Positions 8,256 to 17,207 of a stretch of 64,000 nt of DNA are shown one piece after another. The notes beneath the pieces are model-generated. The model made no database searches, was not told where the DNA came from, and saw only the letters and a program-made list of their open reading frames with translations. Source of the stretch: Acidaminococcus sp. (GTDB taxonomy: Bacteria; Bacillota; Negativicutes; Acidaminococcales; Acidaminococcaceae); assembly GCA_019416065.1 (NCBI GenBank), contig DXYB01000002.1, positions 29,556 through 93,555 on the forward strand, read 5' to 3'. A program made the translations under genes and the position numbers. Numbering within the stretch: position 1 is the first letter of the stretch; each line of letters begins with the position of its first letter.

Positions 8256-9395
8256 CTAAAAATCAAACTGTCTGTACACGATCTTCCCCTTTAAAATCGT
8301 ACATTGAGGAATCAATAGCTGAGGTATTTCGATGGTATTATTTTCTCTATCCACCATCTTCGTTCGGGATTCCTTTAATTTAAATATGGCCACATCGCCG
8401 CTAATTCCCGGTTGAAAAGAGCCTATTGTTTTTTCTTCGTGCAACGCCTGTGCCGCACGGTACGTCACGGTCCGAATAATTTCTGTGAGTGGCATCCCCA
8501 GCGCCAAATATTTGCTCATTTCCATAGGAAGGCCAAATACGCTGGAGCGGAAACAAGTTTTTTGAATCAGGTCCGTGCTGATGGTATCCGGATAAAATTT
8601 TTCTTTTAAGGCTTGTTGTATAACTGGTATGGAATAATGTGTCCGCGCATCAGCCGCGTCAAATATGACGCCTCTTTCCCTAGCCTTATACACTGCGTCT
8701 AACAGTGTTCCAGTGCTAGAAAGAATACTGTAGCCTCTTTGGGAAAAGACATGGGTATAGATATCTTCTTTCCGGAAATAAGTCAGTAGCTCATCTGTCG
8801 CAACAGGAGGATTTGTCGTATGGACAACCACTCGTGTTCCTATTTTCTCCGCAATATCCAAGGCCTTCTTCAGCGGTGCGATCCCTAAATCACCCACAAT
8901 TTCCTTACTGATTCTCAGCTTAATTCCTTTTAAAATATTCTGATATTGTTGAAAAAGACTTGTAAGAGCACTTTCATCCACGTTGGCTGGATCTAGATTT
9001 TCTGGATAGCGGCTAGTAATCAGGCCTTCCGTAGACAGATTGACCGTAGCAAAAAGATGCATTCTAGTGCGGGCAAGAATCGAATCATAAAAAGCCCGGA
9101 ATGTTGCAGATCCTGCACTGCCTTGATCTACTGCCGCTGTGATCCCCATGGGAAGGAGCGTGCTATCCGGAGATACACCATTTTCCGTTCCTCCATAAAA
9201 CAAATGGGCATGACTATCTATCAGGCCAGGCGTTACTAAGCACCCTTCTGCATCAATACTCTTTTCCAGTGGGATCTCTCCCTTTACGCTCTCCAGCGGC
9301 ACAAACTTCCCGTCAGCAATGGCCAAAGATCGTTTCGTCTCTGTTTTTGTGATTGGATCAATCACAATACCATTTCGAATGATTGCATCCAGCAT
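8256..9395 (-). CDS. Amidohydrolase-superfamily deacetylase / dihydroorotase-like metallohydrolase
   Basis: Metal-dependent TIM-barrel hydrolase of 379 residues. Visible landmarks are GLIDSHAHLFYGGTEN (metal-binding His-x-His after strand 1), the lysine-bearing GIKLRIS segment (candidate carbamylated Lys), VVVHTTNPP, YTHVFSQRG and FDAADARTHYS (later metal ligands), and DTISTDLIQ with the catalytic Asp. The group includes uncharacterised enzymes acting on acylated amino acids and D-amino acid derivatives. It is the first gene of an operon with the GltS-type carrier at 6882. A homologue with the same layout lies at 14003. Substrate unknown. Confidence 0.8.
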   Translation of the reverse strand: MLDAIIRNGIVIDPITKTETKRSLAIADGKFVPLESVKGEIPLEKSIDAEGCLVTPGLIDSHAHLFYGGTENGVSPDSTLLPMGITAAVDQGSAGSATFRAFYDSILARTRMHLFATVNLSTEGLITSRYPENLDPANVDESALTSLFQQYQNILKGIKLRISKEIVGDLGIAPLKKALDIAEKIGTRVVVHTTNPPVATDELLTYFRKEDIYTHVFSQRGYSILSSTGTLLDAVYKARERGVIFDAADARTHYSIPVIQQALKEKFYPDTISTDLIQKTCFRSSVFGLPMEMSKYLALGMPLTEIIRTVTYRAAQALHEEKTIGSFQPGISGDVAIFKLKESRTKMVDRENNTIEIPQLLIPQCTILKGKIVYRQFDF

Positions 9396-9448
9396 GTCTT
9401 CTCCCCTCTCTCAGAAATATAGGTTACTGTCCGATTGTATCTGCCACC

Positions 9449-9514
9449 ATAGTAGCATCTTTGTAATCATTATAAAAACAGTATATATAACCTTATTCGA
9501 CAACGTTTTGATTG
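9449..9514 (-). promoter_or_regulatory. Degenerate fifth member of the LysR-type promoter set
   Basis: On the minus strand: -10 TACTAT (9454-9449), 17-base spacer, -35 TTTTAT (9477-9472), the CTGTTTT block at the same offset as in the sister promoters, and the ACAA half of a dyad beginning exactly 28 bases from the -35 edge. The second half-site is poor, so response to the same regulator is uncertain. Confidence 0.45.
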
Positions 9515-9587
9515 TAGCTATGCAAACAGGCGGAAAATTTCATTCGATGCCAACTCTCAGGAGAAGAGATTTATTTTTCACTTTCAT

Positions 9588-9617
9588 TTGCCCACATACG
9601 CAATTTTCCTGTATAAT
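9588..9617 (+). promoter_or_regulatory. Promoter of the DAACS symporter gene
   Basis: TTGCCC and TATAAT separated by 18 bases, ending 34 bases upstream of the start codon; an AGGGGGAGA ribosome binding site follows. Confidence 0.55.
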
Positions 9618-9651
9618 AGCAACTATCAATATTTTTTAGGGGGAGATTCGA

Positions 9652-10845
9652 ATGTGGAAAAAGTACCAGAAAATACCGCTGGTTTATAAAATGGTTACAG
9701 GGATGCTGCTGGGCATTATCGCCGGCTGGCTGATGGGGCCTAATGCCCAATGGTTCCAACCCCTGGGGAAATTTTTCCTCACCTGCTTAAAGTGTGTAGC
9801 CATGCCGCTGGTCATCGTGAATCTGATTGCCGGGATCTCCAATCTAGACAACCCGGAATCCTTGGGGCGTATCGGTGGGCGCATAATTTGTTACTATCTT
9901 TTGACCAGTGCCATTGCAATGGTTGTAGGAATGGTGATCTCATTAGGAATCCAGCCCGGCCTGCATCTTCCTTTGACAGGTTCCTATAAGGGCGTGGTGG
10001 GAAAAATCCCCACGATCGGAGAAACGTTACTGGCTTTAATCCCGGATAATATTTTTAAGGCTATGACAGAAGGGCGCTTTGATCAAATTGTCATTGTCAG
10101 CGCCATTGCCGGTATTGCTCTGCTACTGTTGCCGGAAGCGCCCCGGAAACGGCTGGCAACAGTCTTCCAGGATCTTTCGGATCTGATGGGCAAAGTAGTC
10201 GGGATCGTGATGATTCTGGCCCCCTATGGAATTTTCGCCTTGATCGCCACCTCCGTAGGAAAATATGGTAGTAAAATCTTTGGTACCCTGGCAAAATATA
10301 TCGGCAGCGTGTATCTGGGCATCCTTGTCATGTGCCTTTTGTACGCCACGCTAGTCTTTCTCTTTACTGGAATTCGGCCCAAAGAATTTTTCCGGAAAGC
10401 CAGCCGGATTATGATCACAGCCTTTAGCACCTGCTCCAGCACCAGTTCCATTCCCATTAATATGGAATGCGCCGAAAGCTTAGGCGCTCCAAAGAAAGTG
10501 TATTCGTTTACGATTCCGCTGGGCGCACAAATCAATAAAGATGGTACCTGCGTTTGCCTTACTACGGTATTTATTATGACAGCCCAGGCCATTGGTGCTC
10601 CGCTGGATATTGGGCTGATGCTCAAAGTATTGATTTTGGGATTGATCCTGACTACCGGCAGTGGTGCAGTTCCCAGTGGTATGCTGGTGATTTTGGCAAT
10701 TCTATTAGAAAGCCTGGGGTTCCCTTTGGAAATTGTAGGGCTTGTGGCAGGCGTCCACGCCTTTAATGACATGGGAATGACCATGATTAACTGTCTAGGC
10801 GATTTGTCAGGAACTGTCATCGTAGGACACGCAGAAAAGAAATAG
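9652..10845 (+). CDS. Dicarboxylate/amino acid:cation symporter (DAACS family)
   Basis: Elevator-type Na+ or H+ coupled carrier of 397 residues, eight membrane spans plus two re-entrant loops. Landmarks: the serine-rich first hairpin STCSSTSSIP near residue 262, the NKDGT motif near residue 300 (NMDGT in glutamate carriers), GAVPSGM in the second hairpin, and FNDMGMTMINCLGD in the last helix. The glutamate/aspartate carriers have an Arg or Thr-rich pattern at that last helix, here replaced by Met/Cys, so the substrate may differ. It is monocistronic and divergent from the amidohydrolase gene, ending at a bidirectional terminator. Confidence 0.88.
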   Translation: MWKKYQKIPLVYKMVTGMLLGIIAGWLMGPNAQWFQPLGKFFLTCLKCVAMPLVIVNLIAGISNLDNPESLGRIGGRIICYYLLTSAIAMVVGMVISLGIQPGLHLPLTGSYKGVVGKIPTIGETLLALIPDNIFKAMTEGRFDQIVIVSAIAGIALLLLPEAPRKRLATVFQDLSDLMGKVVGIVMILAPYGIFALIATSVGKYGSKIFGTLAKYIGSVYLGILVMCLLYATLVFLFTGIRPKEFFRKASRIMITAFSTCSSTSSIPINMECAESLGAPKKVYSFTIPLGAQINKDGTCVCLTTVFIMTAQAIGAPLDIGLMLKVLILGLILTTGSGAVPSGMLVILAILLESLGFPLEIVGLVAGVHAFNDMGMTMINCLGDLSGTVIVGHAEKK

Positions 10846-10855
10846 TCCATAAAAA

Positions 10856-10906
10856 ACATCCTCCTTCACGACCACTCTCGCAGTGCAAAGGAGGATATTT
10901 TTTGTT
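10856..10906. terminator. Bidirectional terminator between DAACS and tctA genes
   Basis: ATCCTCC (10858-10864) pairs with GGAGGAT (10890-10896), with T runs on both strands, serving the converging genes on either side. Confidence 0.75.
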
Positions 10907-10919
10907 TTAAGTGCTAGAA

Positions 10920-12422
10920 CTATTCTTTTTCACCCAGGGTATTTTCCCCATGATTTTTGTATTTATTCCGCAGAATGTAGGCTACAAACAGGAACCCTGC
11001 CAGCAGAAAGCCAAGGGAGATCGGTCTGGTAAAGAATACGGAGATACTTCCGGCGCTAGCCTGCAAAGCCCGTCTCAGGTTCTCTTCCGTCATGGGCCCC
11101 AGGATAAAGCCAATAATAAGCGGTGTACTGGGAACTTTAAAATATTTCATGATCACACCCAGCGCACCAAAGGCCAGAATGCACCATACATCAAAGACCC
11201 GGGAGCTGCTGGAGAAGGCTCCCACAGCGCAACATACCATCACAATGGGGAGCAGGATATGCTTAGGCACATCCAAGAGTTTTACAAATACTGGCAGCGC
11301 GCCCCGCTCAAAGACCAGCATGGCCAGCGTTGCCACAATCAAGGCAAAGAAGATGCCGTATACATACACTCCGCTTTTTTGGAAAATCAGCGGACCAGGG
11401 TTGATGCCATGAATGGTTAATCCACCCAGAAGCACTGCCGCCACTGTATTGCCCGGAATGCCCATGGTGAGCAGCGGGATCAGGGAACCGCCGATAACGG
11501 CGTTGTTAGAGGTTTCAGAGGCGATAACACCATCCACAATCCCCGTTCCAAATTTTTCTGGATATTTCGATGCATTCTTCGTTGCCGTATAGGACAACAG
11601 ACCTGCAACGTTACCCCCGATACCGGGTAAAATGCCGATGACAATACCGATCAGGGAACTGCGGAGCATATTACCAAACTGTTCCTTAAATTCCCGTAGG
11701 GTCACACCAAACCCTTTTAAATGATACGGTTTCTTCTGGAAGGTATCATCCAGGTGCTTCCGCCCCAACCCAGCCATAATAATATCGGTAACTGCAAAGA
11801 CACCTACCAAGAGGACAATGATATTAAAGCCGCCCATCAGGTTGAAATTGCCAAAGGTGAACCGAGAAATCGCATCAATCGGTGCCATTCCCACTAGAGA
11901 AATCCCAATTCCCAAAAGGCCAGCAAGTAGGCCTTTCACCAGGGAATCACCGGACAAGCTGGCAATAATGGACAGGGAAAATACGGCGATGGAAAAATAC
12001 TCGACCGGTGTAAATTTTAATGTCAGCGCCGCCAAATACGGGGAGATATAAATCAGGGCAATGATACTAACCAAGGACCCGATAGCAGAGTACAGAATGC
12101 CAGCTCCCAGAGCTTTACCGGCTTCCCCTTTGTCCGCCATAGGACCACCATCCAAAACGGTAGCAATAGAAGATGGCGTACCAGGGATTTTTAGCAGAAT
12201 TGCAGAAATCAAACCACCGGAAATACCGCCCATATACAGCCCGATCAAAAGAGAAATCCCGTTAGCCGGTTCCAGTCCGAAAGACAATGGCAAAAACAGC
12301 ACCACGGCCATAGTAGCAGACAGCCCGGGAATGGACCCAAAAATAATTCCTACCACCACGCCCATGCAAATCAGTGCCAAACACGTGGGATTCAAAATAT
12401 TGGCTAATGCCTGTGCAATCAT
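10920..12422 (-). CDS. tctA: Tripartite tricarboxylate transporter large membrane subunit
   Basis: TctA-family protein of 500 residues, normal length, about 12 membrane segments. It carries the family signature near residues 28-90: GSIPGLSATMAVVLFLPL, then KIPGTPSSIATVLDGGPMA with the conserved Pro-Gly-Thr-Pro, and the mirrored GILPGIGGNVAGLLSYTATK and MGIPGNTVAAVLLGGL motifs in the second half. It forms the transport channel with TctB and uses the periplasmic receptor TctC. The gene is last in an operon ordered amidohydrolase-tctC-tctB-tctA, which suggests that the transported acid and the hydrolase substrate are related. Confidence 0.92.
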   Translation of the reverse strand: MIAQALANILNPTCLALICMGVVVGIIFGSIPGLSATMAVVLFLPLSFGLEPANGISLLIGLYMGGISGGLISAILLKIPGTPSSIATVLDGGPMADKGEAGKALGAGILYSAIGSLVSIIALIYISPYLAALTLKFTPVEYFSIAVFSLSIIASLSGDSLVKGLLAGLLGIGISLVGMAPIDAISRFTFGNFNLMGGFNIIVLLVGVFAVTDIIMAGLGRKHLDDTFQKKPYHLKGFGVTLREFKEQFGNMLRSSLIGIVIGILPGIGGNVAGLLSYTATKNASKYPEKFGTGIVDGVIASETSNNAVIGGSLIPLLTMGIPGNTVAAVLLGGLTIHGINPGPLIFQKSGVYVYGIFFALIVATLAMLVFERGALPVFVKLLDVPKHILLPIVMVCCAVGAFSSSSRVFDVWCILAFGALGVIMKYFKVPSTPLIIGFILGPMTEENLRRALQASAGSISVFFTRPISLGFLLAGFLFVAYILRNKYKNHGENTLGEKE

Positions 12423-12440
12423 TATTGTATTCCCACCTTT

Positions 12441-12971
12441 CTAAATCATGTCCAGCGGTCCCGTTGGTAGCGGCATCCCGATAAGATACACAAAAACACC
12501 GTAAACAACCAGAGTGGCCACCACCGCAATCCCGGCAAATAATGGGAGATTTCGATTTCTATCCGTGCTTAAGAGCGTGATTTGCGCAAAGAGGTACAAC
12601 ACTGTGGAAATAATAAATCCCAATGGTTCAAAGAGTGCTGCATACAGGCACATGGCTACTACCGTCAGGGCTAATCCTTTTGGATCCGTATCAGTCTCTG
12701 CTGATACTTCTTCTGCAGCTTCGGCTTGCTCAGCCTTTGCTTCCATAGCCTCTACGCTGCCGCTTTTATCTTCATTTTTCTTATCTAAGAGCGTCAGTAC
12801 TAGTTCTAGTACTGCTACCGCAATCATGCATACCCCGATTACTTTTGGGAAAAAGCCTGATCCCAGGTCTTTCTTCATAATTACCCGGATTCCGGAAGAT
12901 TCCATATAGAAAAAGGCTCCCAGAATGATAAAGGCAACAGAAGTGATGATATTTTTCAGTTTATCTGTCAT
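12441..12971 (-). CDS. tctB: Tripartite tricarboxylate transporter small membrane subunit
   Basis: TctB-family protein of 176 residues with four predicted membrane helices. The usual MESSGIRVIMKKDLGSGFFP segment near residue 23 is present. A longer than usual acidic loop (EDKSGSVEAMEAKAEQAEAAEE, roughly residues 70-95) joins the second and third helices. It lies 18 bases upstream of tctA and 32 bases downstream of tctC in the same operon. Confidence 0.88.
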   Translation of the reverse strand: MTDKLKNIITSVAFIILGAFFYMESSGIRVIMKKDLGSGFFPKVIGVCMIAVAVLELVLTLLDKKNEDKSGSVEAMEAKAEQAEAAEEVSAETDTDPKGLALTVVAMCLYAALFEPLGFIISTVLYLFAQITLLSTDRNRNLPLFAGIAVVATLVVYGVFVYLIGMPLPTGPLDMI

Positions 12972-13003
12972 GTTTTCTCACTCCTCCCTAATCTAAAACG
13001 CCA

Positions 13004-13987
13004 TCACTCCGCAAGCGCCTTTTTAACTTGTTCTACCAGCTCGGCATCTTCTTTAACGGACTGCTCGCCGAAACGGTAGACCGGAATTGCACAGTACTTT
13101 GCTAGCGCATTTTTAAAGTCCGGATCCTTGCAAATCTCTTCCAATGCCGCTTGTACTTTCGCTACAATGGCAGGATCCGTATCTTTCGGGAATTTGATTT
13201 CGTAGCTTTTAGGGAAGTCAATATCGTACCCTTGGGATTTAAAAGTAGGAATATTAGGTGCCGATGGCATTGGTGCTGCAGAGCAGACTCCCAGAGGAAT
13301 AAAGTCTCCTTTTTCAATATAATCCCGGACATTCAAGTAATTAGCAGCCAAAACATCCACCTGATCTCCCATAAAGGCTGCCAGTCTTTCGGCGCCACCG
13401 GCCCCTACATCCAGCATATTCATTTGGATCCCCATGGTTTCTTCCATTTTAGATCCCACGTAGTGTGTGATCGTACCGTATACTTGGGAATATCTCACTT
13501 TTCTAGGGTTTGCTTTGGCATACGCAATGAAGTCCTGTAGATTTTTCCAACCGGAACTTTTCTTTACCACAACGGTATAGGTATTATCTTGAATGGCCGT
13601 ACCTGCCGTTTTGAAATCTTTATTATAATCAAAGTCAATTGTATTAGTAGCTTGCTGTACCGTATTGGATCCAGTGTGCCCAAATAACAAAGTATACCCA
13701 TCCGGTTTCGCTACCATTGCGGTCTTGGATCCCACAATACCGGAACCACCAGGTGTATTTACGACCACAAATGTCTGTCCAAATTTTTCGCCCAGTTTTT
13801 TCGCCAGGATTCTAGCGTAAATATCCGTATCCCCGCCGGCATTCCAAGGAACGATCATGTTGACCGCTTTGGTCGGCCACTGTGCCACCTTGTCGGCCGC
13901 CCGTTCATTGGCACTTTTTCCGCACCCGGAAAACAGTGCAAGGGACAGTGCCAAGAGTCCCATTTTTTTCAGCATCCCCATTTTCAT
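13004..13987 (-). CDS. tctC: Tripartite tricarboxylate transporter substrate-binding lipoprotein
   Basis: Bug/TctC receptor of 327 residues. The N-terminus is a lipoprotein signal (LALSLALFSGC, Cys about residue 22). The first family loop WPTKAVNMIVPWNAGGDTD binds a ligand carboxylate, and VVNTPGGSGIVGS and PDGYTLLFGHTGS follow as usual. The ligand is pinned by two such loops and is commonly a di- or tricarboxylate, nicotinate or amino acid; which one cannot be predicted. It begins 15 bases after the amidohydrolase gene in one transcript. Confidence 0.9.
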   Translation of the reverse strand: MKMGMLKKMGLLALSLALFSGCGKSANERAADKVAQWPTKAVNMIVPWNAGGDTDIYARILAKKLGEKFGQTFVVVNTPGGSGIVGSKTAMVAKPDGYTLLFGHTGSNTVQQATNTIDFDYNKDFKTAGTAIQDNTYTVVVKKSSGWKNLQDFIAYAKANPRKVRYSQVYGTITHYVGSKMEETMGIQMNMLDVGAGGAERLAAFMGDQVDVLAANYLNVRDYIEKGDFIPLGVCSAAPMPSAPNIPTFKSQGYDIDFPKSYEIKFPKDTDPAIVAKVQAALEEICKDPDFKNALAKYCAIPVYRFGEQSVKEDAELVEQVKKALAE

Positions 13988-14002
13988 TTTTCCCTCTCTC
14001 TC

Positions 14003-15160
14003 TTAAAACAGCATATCCCGATAGACGATCTTTCCTTTTTTTATGGTCATCATGGGTTTAAAGATCCGATGCCCTTGGCGTAACTGCTTTTCCGGATCAT
14101 AATACGGCCTGTCACCGAACTCATTATTCGTTTCTATTTCTTTAAAAATGGCTACATCGCCATAGGTTCCAACCGCAAGGCTACCAATGGTATCCAATCT
14201 GTGCATCACCCTGGCAGGATTTTCCGTACACCGGCGCAGCACCTCATAAAAGTCCATCCCCAGATAGGTGTATTTTGCCATTTGCATGGCAAGATTAAAA
14301 GATGTAGGCCGCTGGTTCATGCTGAACTGGGTCAGATCTGTTGCGATGATGTCAGGTAAGAATCCCTCTTTGATGGCTGGCTCACTGACTTCAAAAGAAA
14401 AATGGGCTCTGGCATCCGCCGCTTCAAAAATAACACCCCGTTCCCGTGCTGCATAAGCTTCTGGAATGACTTTTTTCTGGTCATCAATCAGCGTGGAACC
14501 AATATTCTGGTACATATGGGTCAATACATCCCCGGAGCGTAACCGCTTAATAACTTCTTCCAGTGGGCCGGGTGGATTGGTACAGTGCACCATCACCGGT
14601 ACACCAATCCGTTCGGCAATTTCCACCGTCCGCTCCAATGGACGTAAACCAAACTCCTTCACAATGTTTTTACTGGTACGAATTTTTAATCCCTCGAACT
14701 CGCCGGGGAACTTGGCAAAGAGTTCGGCGATTCTCCCTTCATCAAAGGAATCTGGATCCAGATTTTCCAAATGTGGTAAGGTAGCCAGTCCTGTAGAGCA
14801 GATATTTAAATAAGGGCGGATTTGCAACAACGTTTCTGATTGAATAAAGGAGCGGCAAGCTTCATACGTAGCATATCCGGTACTTCCTGCATCCACCACC
14901 GTGGTAACACCTGCAGAAAAACAAAGGGATTCCGATGGAATTCCCGTCCGCATCAAAGGATAAATATGAGCATGGTGATCAATCAGTCCCGGCGTCACAT
15001 AACAGCCTCTGGCATCCACCATAAACTTAGTCCGTTCTTTGGAAAAATCTCCAAGCCCCCAAATTTTACCATCTTTAATGGCTACATCTGTTTTCTTATT
15101 AATTCCGGATGCCGGATCCAGTACTGTCCCATTTTGAATCAATAAAATCTCCTCATCCAT
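14003..15160 (-). CDS. Second amidohydrolase-superfamily deacetylase-like metallohydrolase
   Basis: Paralogue of the enzyme at 8256, 385 residues. Motifs: GLIDHHAHIYPLMRTG (metal His-x-His), a GLKIRTSKNIVKEFG lysine segment, VPVMVHCTNPPG, TLIDD/THMYQNIG, FEAADARAHFSF, and DIIATDLTQFS with the catalytic Asp. The start at 15160 is chosen over the ATG at 15205 because GGAGGG stands 5 bases before it and the homology begins there. It is first in an operon with tctC, tctB and tctA, driven by the LysR-type promoter at 15270-15335. Confidence 0.82.
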   Translation of the reverse strand: MDEEILLIQNGTVLDPASGINKKTDVAIKDGKIWGLGDFSKERTKFMVDARGCYVTPGLIDHHAHIYPLMRTGIPSESLCFSAGVTTVVDAGSTGYATYEACRSFIQSETLLQIRPYLNICSTGLATLPHLENLDPDSFDEGRIAELFAKFPGEFEGLKIRTSKNIVKEFGLRPLERTVEIAERIGVPVMVHCTNPPGPLEEVIKRLRSGDVLTHMYQNIGSTLIDDQKKVIPEAYAARERGVIFEAADARAHFSFEVSEPAIKEGFLPDIIATDLTQFSMNQRPTSFNLAMQMAKYTYLGMDFYEVLRRCTENPARVMHRLDTIGSLAVGTYGDVAIFKEIETNNEFGDRPYYDPEKQLRQGHRIFKPMMTIKKGKIVYRDMLF

Positions 15161-15269
15161 GTTGGCCCTCCTGTCCCCCTGTAATTCATTTTCTAGATTA
15201 TCCAATATTTAGATAATTCCTTCTGAATAGTTCTATTGTGTCCGTGATCTGCTTTACCTGTACAAATAC

Positions 15270-15335
15270 ATGATACGGGGTTAGTATCACAAAGTAAAAC
15301 AGATAAATTTTATAAAATTAACAAATTGTTTTTGT
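15270..15335 (-). promoter_or_regulatory. LysR-type regulated promoter of the amidohydrolase-tctCBA operon
   Basis: On the minus strand: dyad ACAAAAACAATTTGT (15335-15321), the CTGTTTTACTTTGT block, -35 TTTACT (15298-15293), 17-base spacer, -10 TATCAT (15275-15270). The dyad-to--35 offset is 28 bases, as at the sister promoters. Confidence 0.72.
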
Positions 15336-15354
15336 TGTTTTGCGTCACTCTCTC

Positions 15355-15406
15355 AAAAAAAATATAGGAGATTGCTTTATTCCTACACAATCAGCAATCC
15401 CCTATA
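15355..15406 (-). terminator. Terminator of the fused pseudogene
   Basis: On the minus strand TATAGGGGATTGCT pairs with AGCAATCTCCTATA, followed by TTTTTTTT. It lies 15 bases past the stop of the metallo-beta-lactamase-like fragment. Confidence 0.7.
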
Positions 15407-15420
15407 GAGTTTAAATCGTC

Positions 15421-15753
15421 TTACTTGCCCTCTGCGATCATCTTTAACATTTCATTCTTTTTACCTTGGATCATACGATGCCATGCATCTGCATCAATAA
15501 ATCCCTGCCCGGATCCATCATCTTTGGCCGCAATAGCTAGAATATCATGATCCACAGCGTGCTTTGCGTGAGAAGGAAGCAGAATATCGACCTTCTCATT
15601 CATAATTTTGTCCAAGCTTTTCAAGTAGATCTGCTGGGTCTCATAAGGCCATTTTTGCTGATCCAGCATTTTTTTACTTAATACGCCACTCCCCAATCCT
15701 CCATGGATGCCACAAGTATACGTCTTTCCGTAAAGAACCATCCGGGTACCCAT
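15421..15753 (-). pseudogene. 3' fragment of a metallo-beta-lactamase-fold hydrolase
   Basis: An open frame of 110 residues. It reads as the C-terminal part of an MBL-fold enzyme: KTYTCGIHGGLGSG, a helix, then VDILLPSHAKHAVDHD with the late metal-ligand His. The N-terminal HxHxDH metal centre is absent. Upstream it runs directly, out of frame, into the 5' part of an SLH-domain gene. It is therefore the tail left by a deletion or recombination, and it retains its own terminator. Confidence 0.6.
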
Positions 15754-15901
15754 CTACCACACCTTCAGCCGCCAGTTTGGCAACGGCACCGTAGGCCCAA
15801 TGCCCTGCCGGCACGTCTGAAAAAGGATTTGCAGCTAATGCACCAGCCTGTACTCCGATCCCCAGTGCCATTGCAATGGCCCACACAACATTCCGTTTCA
15901 T
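15740..15901 (-). pseudogene. 5' fragment of an SLH-domain envelope protein
   Basis: Starts at ATG 15901 with GGGGAGG upstream. It encodes a good signal peptide (MKRNVVWAIAMALGIG to GALAA) and the beginning of an S-layer homology domain, NPFSDVPAGHWAYGAVAKL then EGVVDGYPDGS. The SLH match ends at about 15740, where the frame passes into unrelated sequence belonging to the MBL-fold fragment in another frame. In Negativicutes such SLH proteins are porins that anchor the outer membrane to peptidoglycan. The fusion is not translatable as one protein. Confidence 0.65.
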
Positions 15902-16149
15902 TTGCAAGATCCTCCCCTTGTACAATAGTTTTTTCCTAACAGCTTCACGCTCTGTTTCCCCACTGAAAATACATCACACTTTACCCCTTCGCATTCATTT
16001 ATCTAGCTATCACTTTGTGCTAAAATATAAACAAATACGTATTTTCAGTATACATTGACACTTTGATTATCCCATGAAGTCAGGAATTTGCAAAGCAGAT
16101 TAAATGGATCAACCGTTCGAAAAAAGCGAAAGTAAAAAGGAGCGATGAG

Positions 16150-17049
16150 ATGACACTCACACAGCTACACTATTTTATAGCAATCCACAAAGCAGGAAGT
16201 ATACGGCGAGCTGCATCTATTCTTCATGTTTCTCAGTCCACCATTTCCGTTGCCATCCAAAATTTGGAAAAGGAACTGTGTGTTACTTTGTTTGACAGGC
16301 GTCCCCACCATCTAGCTTTGACCCCTGCCGGTATGGCGCTGTACATTCATGCAACAGAAATTTTAGAACTTGTAGAAAAGACCCGTAATGAAATGAAACA
16401 ATTTGCTGCAGATAACCATCTGCTCCGTTTTGGGATGACGCCTGTACTCTCTTTATCTTTCTGGGCGGAAATCTTTCTCTTTTTCCAAGAAAACTATTCC
16501 CATTATTCATTACAGCCTGTAACACAAACCCGGTCGGTCTTAAAAGATATGCTCATGAACAACACACTTGATATGGCCATTTTGCCCGTCCATGAAGAAT
16601 ATCCCCTTCCCATAGGGCTAGACGGTCAGGCTCTATTAGTGGATGACGCCCGAATGGCAGTTATATCCATTCATCATCCATTGGCACAGAAAAAATCTAC
16701 TTCACTGGAAGAATTGTCTCAATATACCCTATTAGGATATGAAAATAGCACCACATTGAACCAACGACTGGCAAAGAAATTTGCTTCTATTGGAAAAAAG
16801 CTCGTCTATAAACAGCTTTGTCCCCAAATTTCCACCCTGATTTCCCTTCTCCGCAAAAATATTGGGGTTGCGTTCCTGGATCAGCGCGTGATTAGGAGTT
16901 TCAAAGATTTAACCGCCATTCCTATCGCTGATATGGATGTACCCACGTTGTACCTTGTTTGGCGCAAAGCATCCACAGGATTTCATATGCCCAAATCTTT
17001 ACCGGAAAAACTCAAGGATTTCTTCCAAAGCCTAAAAGAAGGACAATAA
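16150..17049 (+). CDS. LysR-family transcriptional regulator
   Basis: 299 residues, standard LysR size. The N-terminal winged helix is clear (TLTQLHYFIAIHKAGSIRRA, then LHVSQSTISVAIQNLEKEL), followed by the two-lobed effector domain. The start has AAGGAG 8 bases upstream. It is divergent from the SLH fragment, and no typical target operon sits next to it. It could control the nearby carboxylate genes, but the shared dyad motif is not obvious in its own upstream region. Confidence 0.88.
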   Translation: MTLTQLHYFIAIHKAGSIRRAASILHVSQSTISVAIQNLEKELCVTLFDRRPHHLALTPAGMALYIHATEILELVEKTRNEMKQFAADNHLLRFGMTPVLSLSFWAEIFLFFQENYSHYSLQPVTQTRSVLKDMLMNNTLDMAILPVHEEYPLPIGLDGQALLVDDARMAVISIHHPLAQKKSTSLEELSQYTLLGYENSTTLNQRLAKKFASIGKKLVYKQLCPQISTLISLLRKNIGVAFLDQRVIRSFKDLTAIPIADMDVPTLYLVWRKASTGFHMPKSLPEKLKDFFQSLKEGQ

Positions 17050-17093
17050 CGGCTATGTGAAAAAAATGGTGTTTTCCATAAAGAACGCTTTTA

Positions 17094-17163
17094 AAACGCA
17101 CGCGTGTGTTTATTTTTATTGCCTAAACGCATGTGTGCGTTTATAACGCGTTTTGGATGCGTT
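17094..17163. repeat. Cluster of AAACGC/GCGTTT palindromes
   Basis: Two 18-bp dyads, AAACGCACGCGTGTGTTT (17094-17111) and AAACGCATGTGTGCGTTT (17125-17142), and a third looser pair AACGC...GCGTTT (17144-17163). They lie between the LysR and ATPase genes. No T run follows, so they are not ordinary terminators; protein binding sites or a small repeat family are possible. Confidence 0.5.
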
Positions 17164-17207
17164 TAAGAGGTCACGACGTTTTAAATTCCAGACTTTACTC
17201 GCTATAT

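Noticed and set aside
17094..17163. Palindromes considered as the LysR gene terminator
   Set aside because: No T run follows either dyad on the plus strand.
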